Source: Anaerolineales bacterium (GTDB lineage: Bacteria; Chloroflexota; Anaerolineae; Anaerolineales; DRMV01). From it: 8,798 nt of DNA. The DNA lies in contig WFVP01000058.1 in the NCBI GenBank assembly GCA_015491595.1, positions 1 to 8,798 on the forward strand, in the 5' to 3' direction. The stretch's first letter is position 1. Every line of letters starts with the position of its first letter. Positions 1-5,863 of this stretch are shown piece by piece. Position numbers and translations under genes: made by a program. The notes beneath the pieces were generated by a model that ran no database searches, was not told the DNA's origin, and was given only the letters and a program-made list of their open reading frames with translations.

Positions 1-276
1 GAGGGATAGCATCCACAAACGCCATCCGTGACGTTCGACCCACTGGCGCCAGGGCATGGGCCAGTAACGGGCCAAGACAACGCTCAACAACAGCGCAACC
101 AGAACCCCTACGCCCGCGAAGACAAAGGCCGTCCCTCCTTTCGCACAAACGACGTCCACCACGCTCCGCCCCTGGGTTGTGGCCACCATCCCGGCCACGG
201 TCAGCGGAGGCACCCAGGTCGCCGTCAGCCATGCCAGGAAGAACACCGCGCCCTGTCGGTCCATCGAAGTCCTCAT
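1..276 (-). CDS. Partial membrane protein after livH, probably LivM-type permease or a fusion to it
   Basis: An open frame of 92 codons from ATG 276 to the window edge, with no stop. The ATG overlaps the livH TGA (ATGA) and has GGGAG 6 nt upstream, exactly like the other junctions of this unit, so I regard it as a real gene. The visible part has two hydrophobic segments: residues 10-32 (AVFFLAWLTATW then PPLTVAGMV) and 49-69 (TAFVFAGVGVLVALLLSVVLA). A Trp/Arg-rich stretch (WPMPWRQWVERHGWRLW, 72-88) leads into another apparently hydrophobic start. Position alone predicts LivM, the second permease. The visible residues do not show the LivM hallmark (GLNLLLGYAGQLSLGH-like), which would lie beyond the edge, and the two leading segments look like an extension. 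It could instead be an unrelated small membrane protein. Confidence 0.7.
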   Translation of the reverse strand, partial: MRTSMDRQGAVFFLAWLTATWVPPLTVAGMVATTQGRSVVDVVCAKGGTAFVFAGVGVLVALLLSVVLARYWPMPWRQWVERHGWRLWMLSL

Positions 277-1271
277 GGTTCGCTCCCAAAGAGCCCGCTG
301 GGACGCACCAGCAGCACCAGAATCATGATGAGCAAAATGGAAACGCTGGCCAGCAGGGGTGTGTCCAGGTATTCCAGGGAAATCTGTTCCGCGGTGGCGC
401 GCGTCAGGCCGACCAGGAGGCTGGCCATCATGGTGCCTTCAAAACTGCCCATGCCGCCCAGGACCACCACAATGATGGCGTTGAGGAGGAAGACGTCGCC
501 CATTTCCGGATAGGCCCCGATGTAAGGCGCGGCGATGATGCCGCCCAGGGCGGCCAAGCCGCTGCCCAGGGCAAAGGCCAGGGTGAACACCCGTCCCACC
601 GGGATACCCAGGGCTTCCACCATTTCCCGGTCCTCCACCCCCGCCCGGATGACCATGCCCAGGCGAGTCCGACGGAGCAACAACCAGGTGGCCAGCATGA
701 GCCCACCGCCCATCCCGATGATGAAGACCCGATAGGTTTCGAACTGGGCCCCCAGCACGGTCAGGGTCGTGCGCAATGGCGCCGGGGGTTGGATGGGGAT
801 GAGCCCCGCCGGACCATACAGAGTGCGCACGGCTTCCCGCAGCACCATGGCCAGACCCAAAGTCAGCACGATTTGGAACAGCGGACGCACGTAGAGGGGA
901 CGAATCAGCCAGCGCTCCACCAGGGCACCCAGAAGGCCTCCGATGAGCAAAGCGGCCAGCAGCGCGGCGGCAAAGCGAACGCCCAGGGCCAACCCTTCCC
1001 CCAAAAGCCGGTACACGCCAAAACCCACATACGCGCCCAGCATGAAGAAGGCTCCCTGGGCCAGGTTGAGCACGTCCAAGAGGCCGAAGATAATGGCCAG
1101 CCCCGAGGCCACCAGGAAGAACAACATGGCCTGGTACAGGCCCGAAAGCAAAATGACCCCCACCTGGGCCGGAGGGAAGAGGAACACATTGAGCACCACG
1201 ACCCCGACCAGGAACAGCGAGGCCGCCAGCACCGCGCGGCGGTGAGGAGAGGCGGGATGCCCTTGGGTCAT
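273..1271 (-). CDS. livH: HAAT ABC importer permease LivH
   Basis: A 332-residue polytopic membrane protein forming half of the translocation channel. After a short basic N-terminus, hydrophobic segments lie near residues 12-32, 35-62, 72-90, 98-117, 132-146, 181-200, 226-250, 258-275, 282-292 and 305-323. Family hallmarks are FGLLDVLNLAQGAFFMLGAY (62-81), the cytoplasmic coupling segment RAGVEDREMVEALGI (209-223), SGLAALGGIIAAPYIGAYPEMG (237-258), VVVLGGMGSFEGT (268-280) and the end RPSGLFG. It is somewhat longer than E. coli LivH (about 308) through an extra N-terminal hydrophobic stretch. The start ATG overlaps livF's stop, with GGGAG 7 nt upstream. Its TGA overlaps the start of the next gene. 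Confidence 0.95.
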   Translation of the reverse strand: MTQGHPASPHRRAVLAASLFLVGVVVLNVFLFPPAQVGVILLSGLYQAMLFFLVASGLAIIFGLLDVLNLAQGAFFMLGAYVGFGVYRLLGEGLALGVRFAAALLAALLIGGLLGALVERWLIRPLYVRPLFQIVLTLGLAMVLREAVRTLYGPAGLIPIQPPAPLRTTLTVLGAQFETYRVFIIGMGGGLMLATWLLLRRTRLGMVIRAGVEDREMVEALGIPVGRVFTLAFALGSGLAALGGIIAAPYIGAYPEMGDVFLLNAIIVVVLGGMGSFEGTMMASLLVGLTRATAEQISLEYLDTPLLASVSILLIMILVLLVRPSGLFGSEP

Positions 1272-1978
1272 ACCGTGACTCCCAGGTAGCGATGGATGAG
1301 GTCAGGCTGGGCCAGCAAATCCGACATCCGGCCCTGGTGGACGGTGCGCCCATGTTCCAAGATGGCGTAATGGACGCCCAGTCGCCGGGCCACGTGGAAG
1401 TTCTGTTCCACCAACAATACGGTGAGGGACGCGCTCAGGGCGCGAATGGCCTCAATGAGGTGTTCAATGAGCACCGGTGCCAGTCCTTCGCTGGGTTCGT
1501 CAATGAGCAGCAACCGGTTCTCCGGCACCAGGGCGCGCGCAATGGCCAGCATTTGCTGCTGGCCCCCGGAAAGTTGTCCGGCCGGCCAGTGGGCCAGGCG
1601 GGCCAGGTCGGGGAAGAGGTCGAAAAGGAAATCCCGGCGGCGCTGGAAATCACCCTTGCGGCGCTCGGCGATACGTAGGTTCTCCTCAACGGTCAGGCTT
1701 CGAAAAATCGCCCGATGTTCCGGCACGTAGCCCACCCCCAAACGGGCGATAGCATGGGTCGGCCATCCGGTGATGTCCTGCCCGGCGAAAACGACCCGTC
1801 CCCGGGCAGGTTTCCACAGGCCCAGAATGCTTCGAAGGGTCGTGGTCTTCCCTGCGCCGTTGCGTCCCAGAAGCACCGTCACCGTGCCCGCGGGCACCTC
1901 GACATCCACCCCTTGCAAGATATGCTGGGAACCGATATAGGTGTGCAGGTCCTCCACCTGGAGCAAGGGGGACGTCAT
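1268..1978 (-). CDS. livF: HAAT ABC importer ATP-binding protein LivF
   Basis: A 236-residue ATPase, the usual LivF size, partner of LivG. Motifs: Walker A GRNGAGKTT (38-46), YVPEHRAIF at the Q-loop (Glu87 where most ABC proteins have Gln), signature LSGGQQQ (136-142), Walker B LLLIDEPSEGL (156-166) and VEQN with Gln192 at the switch-His position. The Glu and Gln replacements are normal for LivF, so this is not a damaged site. The start ATG overlaps the livG stop (ATGA), with GGAGG 9 nt upstream; its own TGA overlaps the livH ATG in the same way. It shares the block GQDITGWP with LivG, including 20 identical bases at 1761-1780 and 2543-2562. Confidence 0.96.
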   Translation of the reverse strand: MTSPLLQVEDLHTYIGSQHILQGVDVEVPAGTVTVLLGRNGAGKTTTLRSILGLWKPARGRVVFAGQDITGWPTHAIARLGVGYVPEHRAIFRSLTVEENLRIAERRKGDFQRRRDFLFDLFPDLARLAHWPAGQLSGGQQQMLAIARALVPENRLLLIDEPSEGLAPVLIEHLIEAIRALSASLTVLLVEQNFHVARRLGVHYAILEHGRTVHQGRMSDLLAQPDLIHRYLGVTV

Positions 1979-2760
1979 GACGTGGCTCCTCCCGAGGGAA
2001 GCAGGTCGCGATACAAACCGCCCAGGTAGGCCCTCTGGACCGCTTCGTTGCCCGCCACCTCTTCAGGCGTGCCCTCGGCCAGGATACGTCCCTGGTGCAT
2101 CACCGTAATGTGTTGGGCCAGGGCCATGACCACCTGCATGTTGTGTTCCACCAGGACCACCGTACGCCGTCCATCCACCAGGGAACGAATCAACGCCATG
2201 AGCATGGGTATCTGCTCCACCGCCAAACCCGCGGCAGGCTCATCCAGCAGTAAGAGGTCCGGCTCCTGCACCAGGGCCATGGCCAGTTCCAGACGACGTT
2301 TGTCGCCATGGGACAGGGCTGCCACCGGCATGTGTGCCTGGGCCAGCAAGCCCACCCGTTCCAGGGCCGCTTCGGCCCGCCGGGTCAGGCCTGGAAACGC
2401 GCGCACATCCTGCCAGAAGCGCCAGTTCACCGAAGATTTCGCCTGGGCAGCCAATCGCACGTGCTCCAGCACCGTGAGGGTGGGAAAGAACTGGGTGATT
2501 TGGAAGGTGCGCCCAATACCCAGGTGGGCGATTCTATGAGGTGGCCATCCGGTGATGTCCTGGCCCTGGAAGAACACCCGGCCCCGTGTGGGGGACAGGT
2601 TGCCACACACCAGATTGAGCAACGTGGTCTTGCCCGCGCCATTCGGTCCGATGATGGCGTGCAACGTGCCCCGGCGCACCTGCAAATGGACGCCGTCCAC
2701 TGCCTTGAGCCCCCCGAAGTGCTTGCTCAGGTCGTGGGTTTCCAAAACCAGGTCCGTCAT
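1975..2760 (-). CDS. livG: HAAT ABC importer ATP-binding protein LivG
   Basis: A 261-residue cytoplasmic ATPase that powers the importer with LivF. Motifs: Walker A GPNGAGKTT (38-46), Q-loop Gln87 in GRTFQ, signature LSHGDKRRLE (149-158, a common LivG variant of LSGGQ), Walker B LLLLDEP (169-175) and switch His206 in VEHNM. The segment between Walker A and signature has the insertion typical of LivG (about 95-145), and the C-terminal tail GTPEEVAGNEAVQRAYLG is the usual LivG end. The start at ATG 2760 aligns with family N-termini, but its Shine-Dalgarno is weak; an in-frame TTG at 2772 is no better. The stop overlaps the ATG of livF as ATGA. The substrate is set by the lipoprotein and permeases, so the symbol denotes the family, not proven leucine transport. 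Confidence 0.95.
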   Translation of the reverse strand: MTDLVLETHDLSKHFGGLKAVDGVHLQVRRGTLHAIIGPNGAGKTTLLNLVCGNLSPTRGRVFFQGQDITGWPPHRIAHLGIGRTFQITQFFPTLTVLEHVRLAAQAKSSVNWRFWQDVRAFPGLTRRAEAALERVGLLAQAHMPVAALSHGDKRRLELAMALVQEPDLLLLDEPAAGLAVEQIPMLMALIRSLVDGRRTVVLVEHNMQVVMALAQHITVMHQGRILAEGTPEEVAGNEAVQRAYLGGLYRDLLPSGGATS

Positions 2761-2778
2761 CTCGCTGGCCAAATCCAG

Positions 2779-2815
2779 GGTCCGGGGAAGGAACCCAGGG
2801 TCCCCTCCCCGGACC
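2779..2815 (-). promoter_or_regulatory. 17-position stem-loop between binding-protein and ATPase genes
   Basis: It starts 9 nt after the TAA of the lipoprotein gene. In the minus-strand transcript, arms GGUCCGGGGAGGGGACC and GGUUCCUUCCCCGGACC pair over 17 positions (15 Watson-Crick, 2 G-U) around a CUG loop. No U-run follows, so it is not a standard intrinsic terminator. In binding-protein ABC operons, hairpins at this place are known to slow 3' decay or partly stop transcription, keeping the binding protein in excess over the membrane parts (the malE-malF case). That role is inferred here. Confidence 0.75.
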
Positions 2816-2823
2816 GGGGGTGT

Positions 2824-4149
2824 TTATGGACAATTGGGAGCGACACAGGGCGGCGCCACTTGGTCCGCAGGCACCTCCTGCACCAACTCGAAGAACCGTT
2901 CCTCCGGGTCATCCACGCTAATCAAGCGTACCACATACATGGGGGCCAGGGCCTGATGGTCTTCCGGACGAATGGTGTACGTGCCTTTGGGACCCTCAAA
3001 GGAAAGCCCCTCCAGGACCGGGATGAGGGCGGTATCCGTGGGGTCCCCTCCTGTTTGGGTGAGGGCCGCCACCACCGCCTGGGCCGTGGCAAATCCACAC
3101 TCGCTGAACAAATCGGGATACTTCTGGAAGCGCTTCTGGTACTGCTCCACCAGGTAATCGTTGGCCTCGGTCTTGGGCAGGGTGTAGTGGTAGACGATGA
3201 GGCCCACCGCCCCCACCATGCCCGGGTCCAGGAGCTTGGTCAGGTCGTTGGATGAGAAGCCCGTGATGAAGGGGATGTTGCCGGTGACGCCCTGGGTGGT
3301 GAGCTGGTCAAAGAGGATTTTGGCCGAGGCGTTGCTGGCCCAAATGAGGATGAGCCCATCGGGTTGGGTTTCCAGGATTTTCTGGATGTAGGGGGTGAAG
3401 TCCGTGGTATCCGAAGGCGCGAAGATGGGCTCGTCCACCTGGGCACCCAGGGCCTCGAAGGTGGCCTTGAAGGCCGCGGCCGTAGCCTGACCAAAGGCAT
3501 AGTCCTCGGCCAGAATCATGTAGTGCTGGCCCACGTTTTGCAAGGCCCAACCCGCGATGGTCAGGGCATCTTGAGCGGCGTTGCGGCAGACCCGGAAGGT
3601 GTGGGGATTCCAGTTCTTCCCGGTGATATCGGGGGAAGCCGCGGGCGCCGCGAAGTACACCACGCCGTACTCATCCGCAATGTTCTGAACCTGCAGGGCC
3701 ACCGCAGAACTCGTGTTGCCAATGAGGATGTCCACACCTTCCGATTCGATGAGCTCCCGGGCCGCTGCGGTACCGGCTTCCACATCGCTGGTGTCGTCCT
3801 TGATGATGAGCTCAATAGGGCGTCCGGCCACGGTCATGGTGCCGCCCGTGGCATAGTCGAAGCCAATCTGCAGGCCCTCCCACATCTCATTCCCGAACAG
3901 AGCCAGAGGGCCGCTCAGGTCGGACAGCACACCAATCTTGATAGGCTCTGCAGCCGCGGCCGGGGTGGCCGTGGGTTCAGGTGTGGGCGCTTCGGTGGGC
4001 GCCTCGGTGGGCGCGGCCTCGGTAGGCTTTTCAACGGGGGCTTGGGTTGGGGTCGACGTCTTCTGCTGGCAGGCGCTCACCCCCAAAGCCAGCACAAGGA
4101 TGAACCCCAAAAGGGACCACCTTTTCCAACGAACACCTATGCGTGTCAT
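2824..4149 (-). CDS. HAAT-family ABC transporter substrate-binding lipoprotein
   Basis: A 441-residue extracytoplasmic binding protein (periplasmic-binding-protein type 1 fold, Peripla_BP_6, LivJ/AmiC-like) that captures the solute for the LivGFH-type importer encoded next. A charged start (RIGVRWKRW) and a hydrophobic stretch (residues 13-25) end in the lipobox VSAC with lipidated Cys27. Residues 28-69 form a Pro/Thr/Glu/Ala linker with PTEA repeats. The ligand domain starts at IKIGVLSDLSGPLALFG (from about residue 70) and includes GNTSSAVALQ, AEDYAFGQ and TAQAVVAAL, as in LivJ relatives. It is longer than LivJ (about 370 residues) mainly because of the linker. The tail carries Cys435 and Cys440, which could form a disulphide. 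The family binds branched amino acids, amides, urea, aromatic acids and fatty acids. The nearby acyl-CoA ligases favour a carboxylic acid, but the ligand is not readable here. Confidence 0.95.
   Translation of the reverse strand: MTRIGVRWKRWSLLGFILVLALGVSACQQKTSTPTQAPVEKPTEAAPTEAPTEAPTPEPTATPAAAAEPIKIGVLSDLSGPLALFGNEMWEGLQIGFDYATGGTMTVAGRPIELIIKDDTSDVEAGTAAARELIESEGVDILIGNTSSAVALQVQNIADEYGVVYFAAPAASPDITGKNWNPHTFRVCRNAAQDALTIAGWALQNVGQHYMILAEDYAFGQATAAAFKATFEALGAQVDEPIFAPSDTTDFTPYIQKILETQPDGLILIWASNASAKILFDQLTTQGVTGNIPFITGFSSNDLTKLLDPGMVGAVGLIVYHYTLPKTEANDYLVEQYQKRFQKYPDLFSECGFATAQAVVAALTQTGGDPTDTALIPVLEGLSFEGPKGTYTIRPEDHQALAPMYVVRLISVDDPEERFFELVQEVPADQVAPPCVAPNCP
3983..4027 (-). repeat. 12-bp tandem repeat coding for PTEA linker units
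   Basis: Three to four copies of a 12-bp unit (plus strand GTGGGCGCYTCG; one copy has a 3-bp insertion and the last is partial) inside the lipoprotein gene. They encode successive Pro-Thr-Glu-Ala units of the linker between the lipid anchor and the ligand domain. Repeats of this kind can vary in number by slippage without breaking the frame. Confidence 0.75.
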
Positions 4150-4156
4150 CACTTCT

Positions 4157-4162
4157 CCTCCT
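4157..4162 (-). promoter_or_regulatory. Ribosome binding site of the substrate-binding lipoprotein
   Basis: AGGAGG on the minus strand, 7 nt before ATG 4149. The adjacent in-frame GTG at 4152 would have only a 4-nt spacer, so the ATG is preferred. The strong site fits the high expression usual for binding proteins. Confidence 0.8.
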
Positions 4163-4175
4163 TTTGCAATGGACT

Positions 4176-4196
4176 GCGGGCGATGTTGACGCCCGC
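4176..4196 (-). promoter_or_regulatory. Perfect 7-bp inverted repeat in leader of the binding-protein gene
   Basis: Arms GCGGGCG and CGCCCGC flank a 7-nt spacer on the minus strand, ending 13 nt before the ribosome site of the lipoprotein gene. Together with an imperfect repeat at 4213-4231 (TGCACCC / GGGtaTGCA on the plus strand) it makes this 130-bp gap unusually structured. It could be a 5' leader hairpin or a repressor operator. A weak -10-like CATAAT lies at 4247-4242, but I see no convincing -35, so I do not call a promoter. Confidence 0.35.
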
Positions 4197-4262
4197 CAAG
4201 GGCGCTGTTGCTTGCACCCTGTGGGTATGCAGGATGTCCGTATTATGGGCAGCCGCGGTTAC

Positions 4263-4279
4263 ACCCCAGTTACCGGGGC
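4263..4279 (-). terminator. Short GC-rich hairpin directly after ligase B stop
   Basis: The minus-strand transcript reads CCCCGG-UAA-CUGGGG immediately after the TAG stop: a 6-bp stem with one G-U pair, extendable by an outer G-U, and a 3-nt loop. No U-run follows, so it is not a classical intrinsic terminator. It may weakly attenuate read-through into the binding-protein gene or protect the 3' end of the upstream message. Confidence 0.35.
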
Positions 4280-5848
4280 CTATGACGTGCGCTCCCCAAA
4301 GGCGCCTTCCATCCACCGACGCCGGAGCTCCCGCTTGAGCACCTTCCCCACACCCGAAAGGGGAAGGGCATCCACAAACACCACGCGCTTGGGCACTTTG
4401 AACCGGGCCAGCCGTTGGCGCAGAAACGCCCGCAGTTCCTCCTCCGTCACCGAGATGCCCGGCTTGCACACCACAAAGGCCACACCGACCTCCCCCCATT
4501 TAGGGTCCGGCACTCCGACCACCGCGCACATGTGCACCGCGGGATGTTCGTACAGGGCCCGCTCGATTTCCACGGGATATACGTTCTCGCCACCGCTGAT
4601 GAACATGTCCTTCTTGCGGTCCACGATGTAGAAATAACCTTCTTCGTCGTAGCGGGCCAGATCGCCCGTGTGGAAGAAACCTCGGACGTCCAGGACCTCC
4701 TCCCACGCCTGGGGGTTGTTCCAGTAGCCCGAGCACATAGAAGGGCCTTTGAGCACGAGTTCCCCCACCTGGTTGGGGCCCAGGAACCGACCTTCCTCAT
4801 CCACAATGCGGGCCTCGATGTAGAAGTTGGGCCGTCCAATGGACCCGGCCTTGCGAATGGCATCCTCTGGAGCCAGGGCAAAGATGCCGGGACCGAACTC
4901 CGTCATCCCAAAACCCTGTTTGAAGCGCACGCCCTTCTCCCGCGCGTATTGCTCCACCAGGGGCACGGGCAAGGGGGCCCCGCCAGCGGTGCAGAAACGC
5001 AACGAGGAAAGGTCCGCCTCATTCCAGTTCGGGGCCTGAGTGAGCATCTGGTACATTGTGGGCACTCCAGCAAACACGGTCACCCTTTCCGTTTCAATGA
5101 GGGTCAGCACCTGCTGCGGGTCGAATTGCCGCACCAACAGCGTGGTTCCACCCAGGATGACATTGGGCAGGGTGTAAACGAACAGACCTCCGGTGTGGAA
5201 GAGGGGAAAGACGTTCAGGTACACATCATCGTGGTGCAGGTCGTGGACGATGGTGTTCAGGGTATTCCAGGCCATCATGCGATGGGAAATCATGGCCGCC
5301 TTGGGAAGGCCGGTGGTTCCCCCAGTGAAGAGGAGGGCCGCGATGTCCTCGGCTTCCAGGGCTTCATAGGTTACCGGCTCCGGAGGACTCTCCTCGAGCA
5401 CCCTGGCGTAGGCCACGCTGTCCTCCAAGCCCGGCTCATCCAGATGAACGAAGAACACGGGTGCATGACCTGTTTCCTGAAGCAGCCGCCGCATCTCCGC
5501 CACTTGCGGGGCGAACTCGCCCGAGAAGAACAGTCCCCGGGGCGTGACCAGGCGCATAAGCGCGGCGTTCTCGCGAGGATGCAAGCGCCAGTTGAAGGGT
5601 ACGTGGATGGCGCCCAGTTTGCTGCACGCAAAGAAGAGGTCCAGATGCTCGATGCCGTCCCGCGCCAGAATGGCCACCCGGTCCCGGTAACCCACCCCCT
5701 GTTGACGCAGAAAATGCGCCAAACGGTTCGCTCGCTCATTGGCCTGAGCGTAGGTCAAACGCAAAGCCGGGGTTTTCCCGAAATCCACAAACCCCTCTTT
5801 CTCAGGTGTATAGAGGGCCCTGCGGGCCAGGTAATCCCCGATATACAT
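4280..5848 (-). CDS. AMP-forming acyl-CoA ligase B (complete)
   Basis: A complete 522-residue ANL-superfamily acyl-CoA ligase, normal length for a fatty- or aromatic-acid CoA ligase. The motifs are all present: phosphate loop TGGTTGLPK (175-183), FPLFHTGG (214-221), AGGAPLP (288-294), GFGMTEFGP (312-320), VGELVLKGP (361-369), HTGD (393-396), hinge VDRKKD (409-414), SGGENVYPVEIE (418-429), and the C-terminal catalytic Lys502 in GVGK. It makes acyl-AMP and then acyl-CoA from ATP, an acid and CoA in the cytoplasm. It has no signal peptide or membrane segment. ATG 5848 is chosen over an in-frame TTG 5857 because GGAGG is 9 nt upstream of it. It starts 15 bp after the FabH-like gene, so the two are surely co-transcribed. 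It shares extended blocks with ligase A, but its substrate pocket residues differ, suggesting a second specificity. The substrate is unknown. Confidence 0.96.
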   Translation of the reverse strand: MYIGDYLARRALYTPEKEGFVDFGKTPALRLTYAQANERANRLAHFLRQQGVGYRDRVAILARDGIEHLDLFFACSKLGAIHVPFNWRLHPRENAALMRLVTPRGLFFSGEFAPQVAEMRRLLQETGHAPVFFVHLDEPGLEDSVAYARVLEESPPEPVTYEALEAEDIAALLFTGGTTGLPKAAMISHRMMAWNTLNTIVHDLHHDDVYLNVFPLFHTGGLFVYTLPNVILGGTTLLVRQFDPQQVLTLIETERVTVFAGVPTMYQMLTQAPNWNEADLSSLRFCTAGGAPLPVPLVEQYAREKGVRFKQGFGMTEFGPGIFALAPEDAIRKAGSIGRPNFYIEARIVDEEGRFLGPNQVGELVLKGPSMCSGYWNNPQAWEEVLDVRGFFHTGDLARYDEEGYFYIVDRKKDMFISGGENVYPVEIERALYEHPAVHMCAVVGVPDPKWGEVGVAFVVCKPGISVTEEELRAFLRQRLARFKVPKRVVFVDALPLSGVGKVLKRELRRRWMEGAFGERTS

Positions 5849-5857
5849 GGCTCCCAA

Positions 5858-5862
5858 CCTCC
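5858..5862 (-). promoter_or_regulatory. Ribosome binding site of ligase B
   Basis: GGAGG on the minus strand 9 nt before ATG 5848, just after the TAG stop of the FabH-like gene. It would directly abut the TTG at 5857, so it cannot serve that codon and supports the ATG. Confidence 0.75.
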
Positions 5863-5863
5863 C

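Noticed and set aside
177..1289. A 370-codon plus-strand frame opposite livH
   Set aside because: It is the shadow of a hydrophobic permease in GC-rich DNA: His/Gln rich, no domain, and livH on the other strand has all family hallmarks.
1268..1978. LivF looks defective: Glu87 at the Q-loop and Gln192 at the switch-His position
   Set aside because: Both are the normal state in LivF-type ATPases (VPE and VEQN), so it is not a sign of decay.
3983..4027. Short repeats as a possible CRISPR-like array
   Set aside because: The units are contiguous 12-mers without spacers, in frame within a clear lipoprotein linker.
3364..4338. A 324-codon plus-strand frame opposite the binding protein
   Set aside because: It is a Gly/Arg-rich shadow, with a low-complexity part produced only by reading the PTEA repeat backwards.
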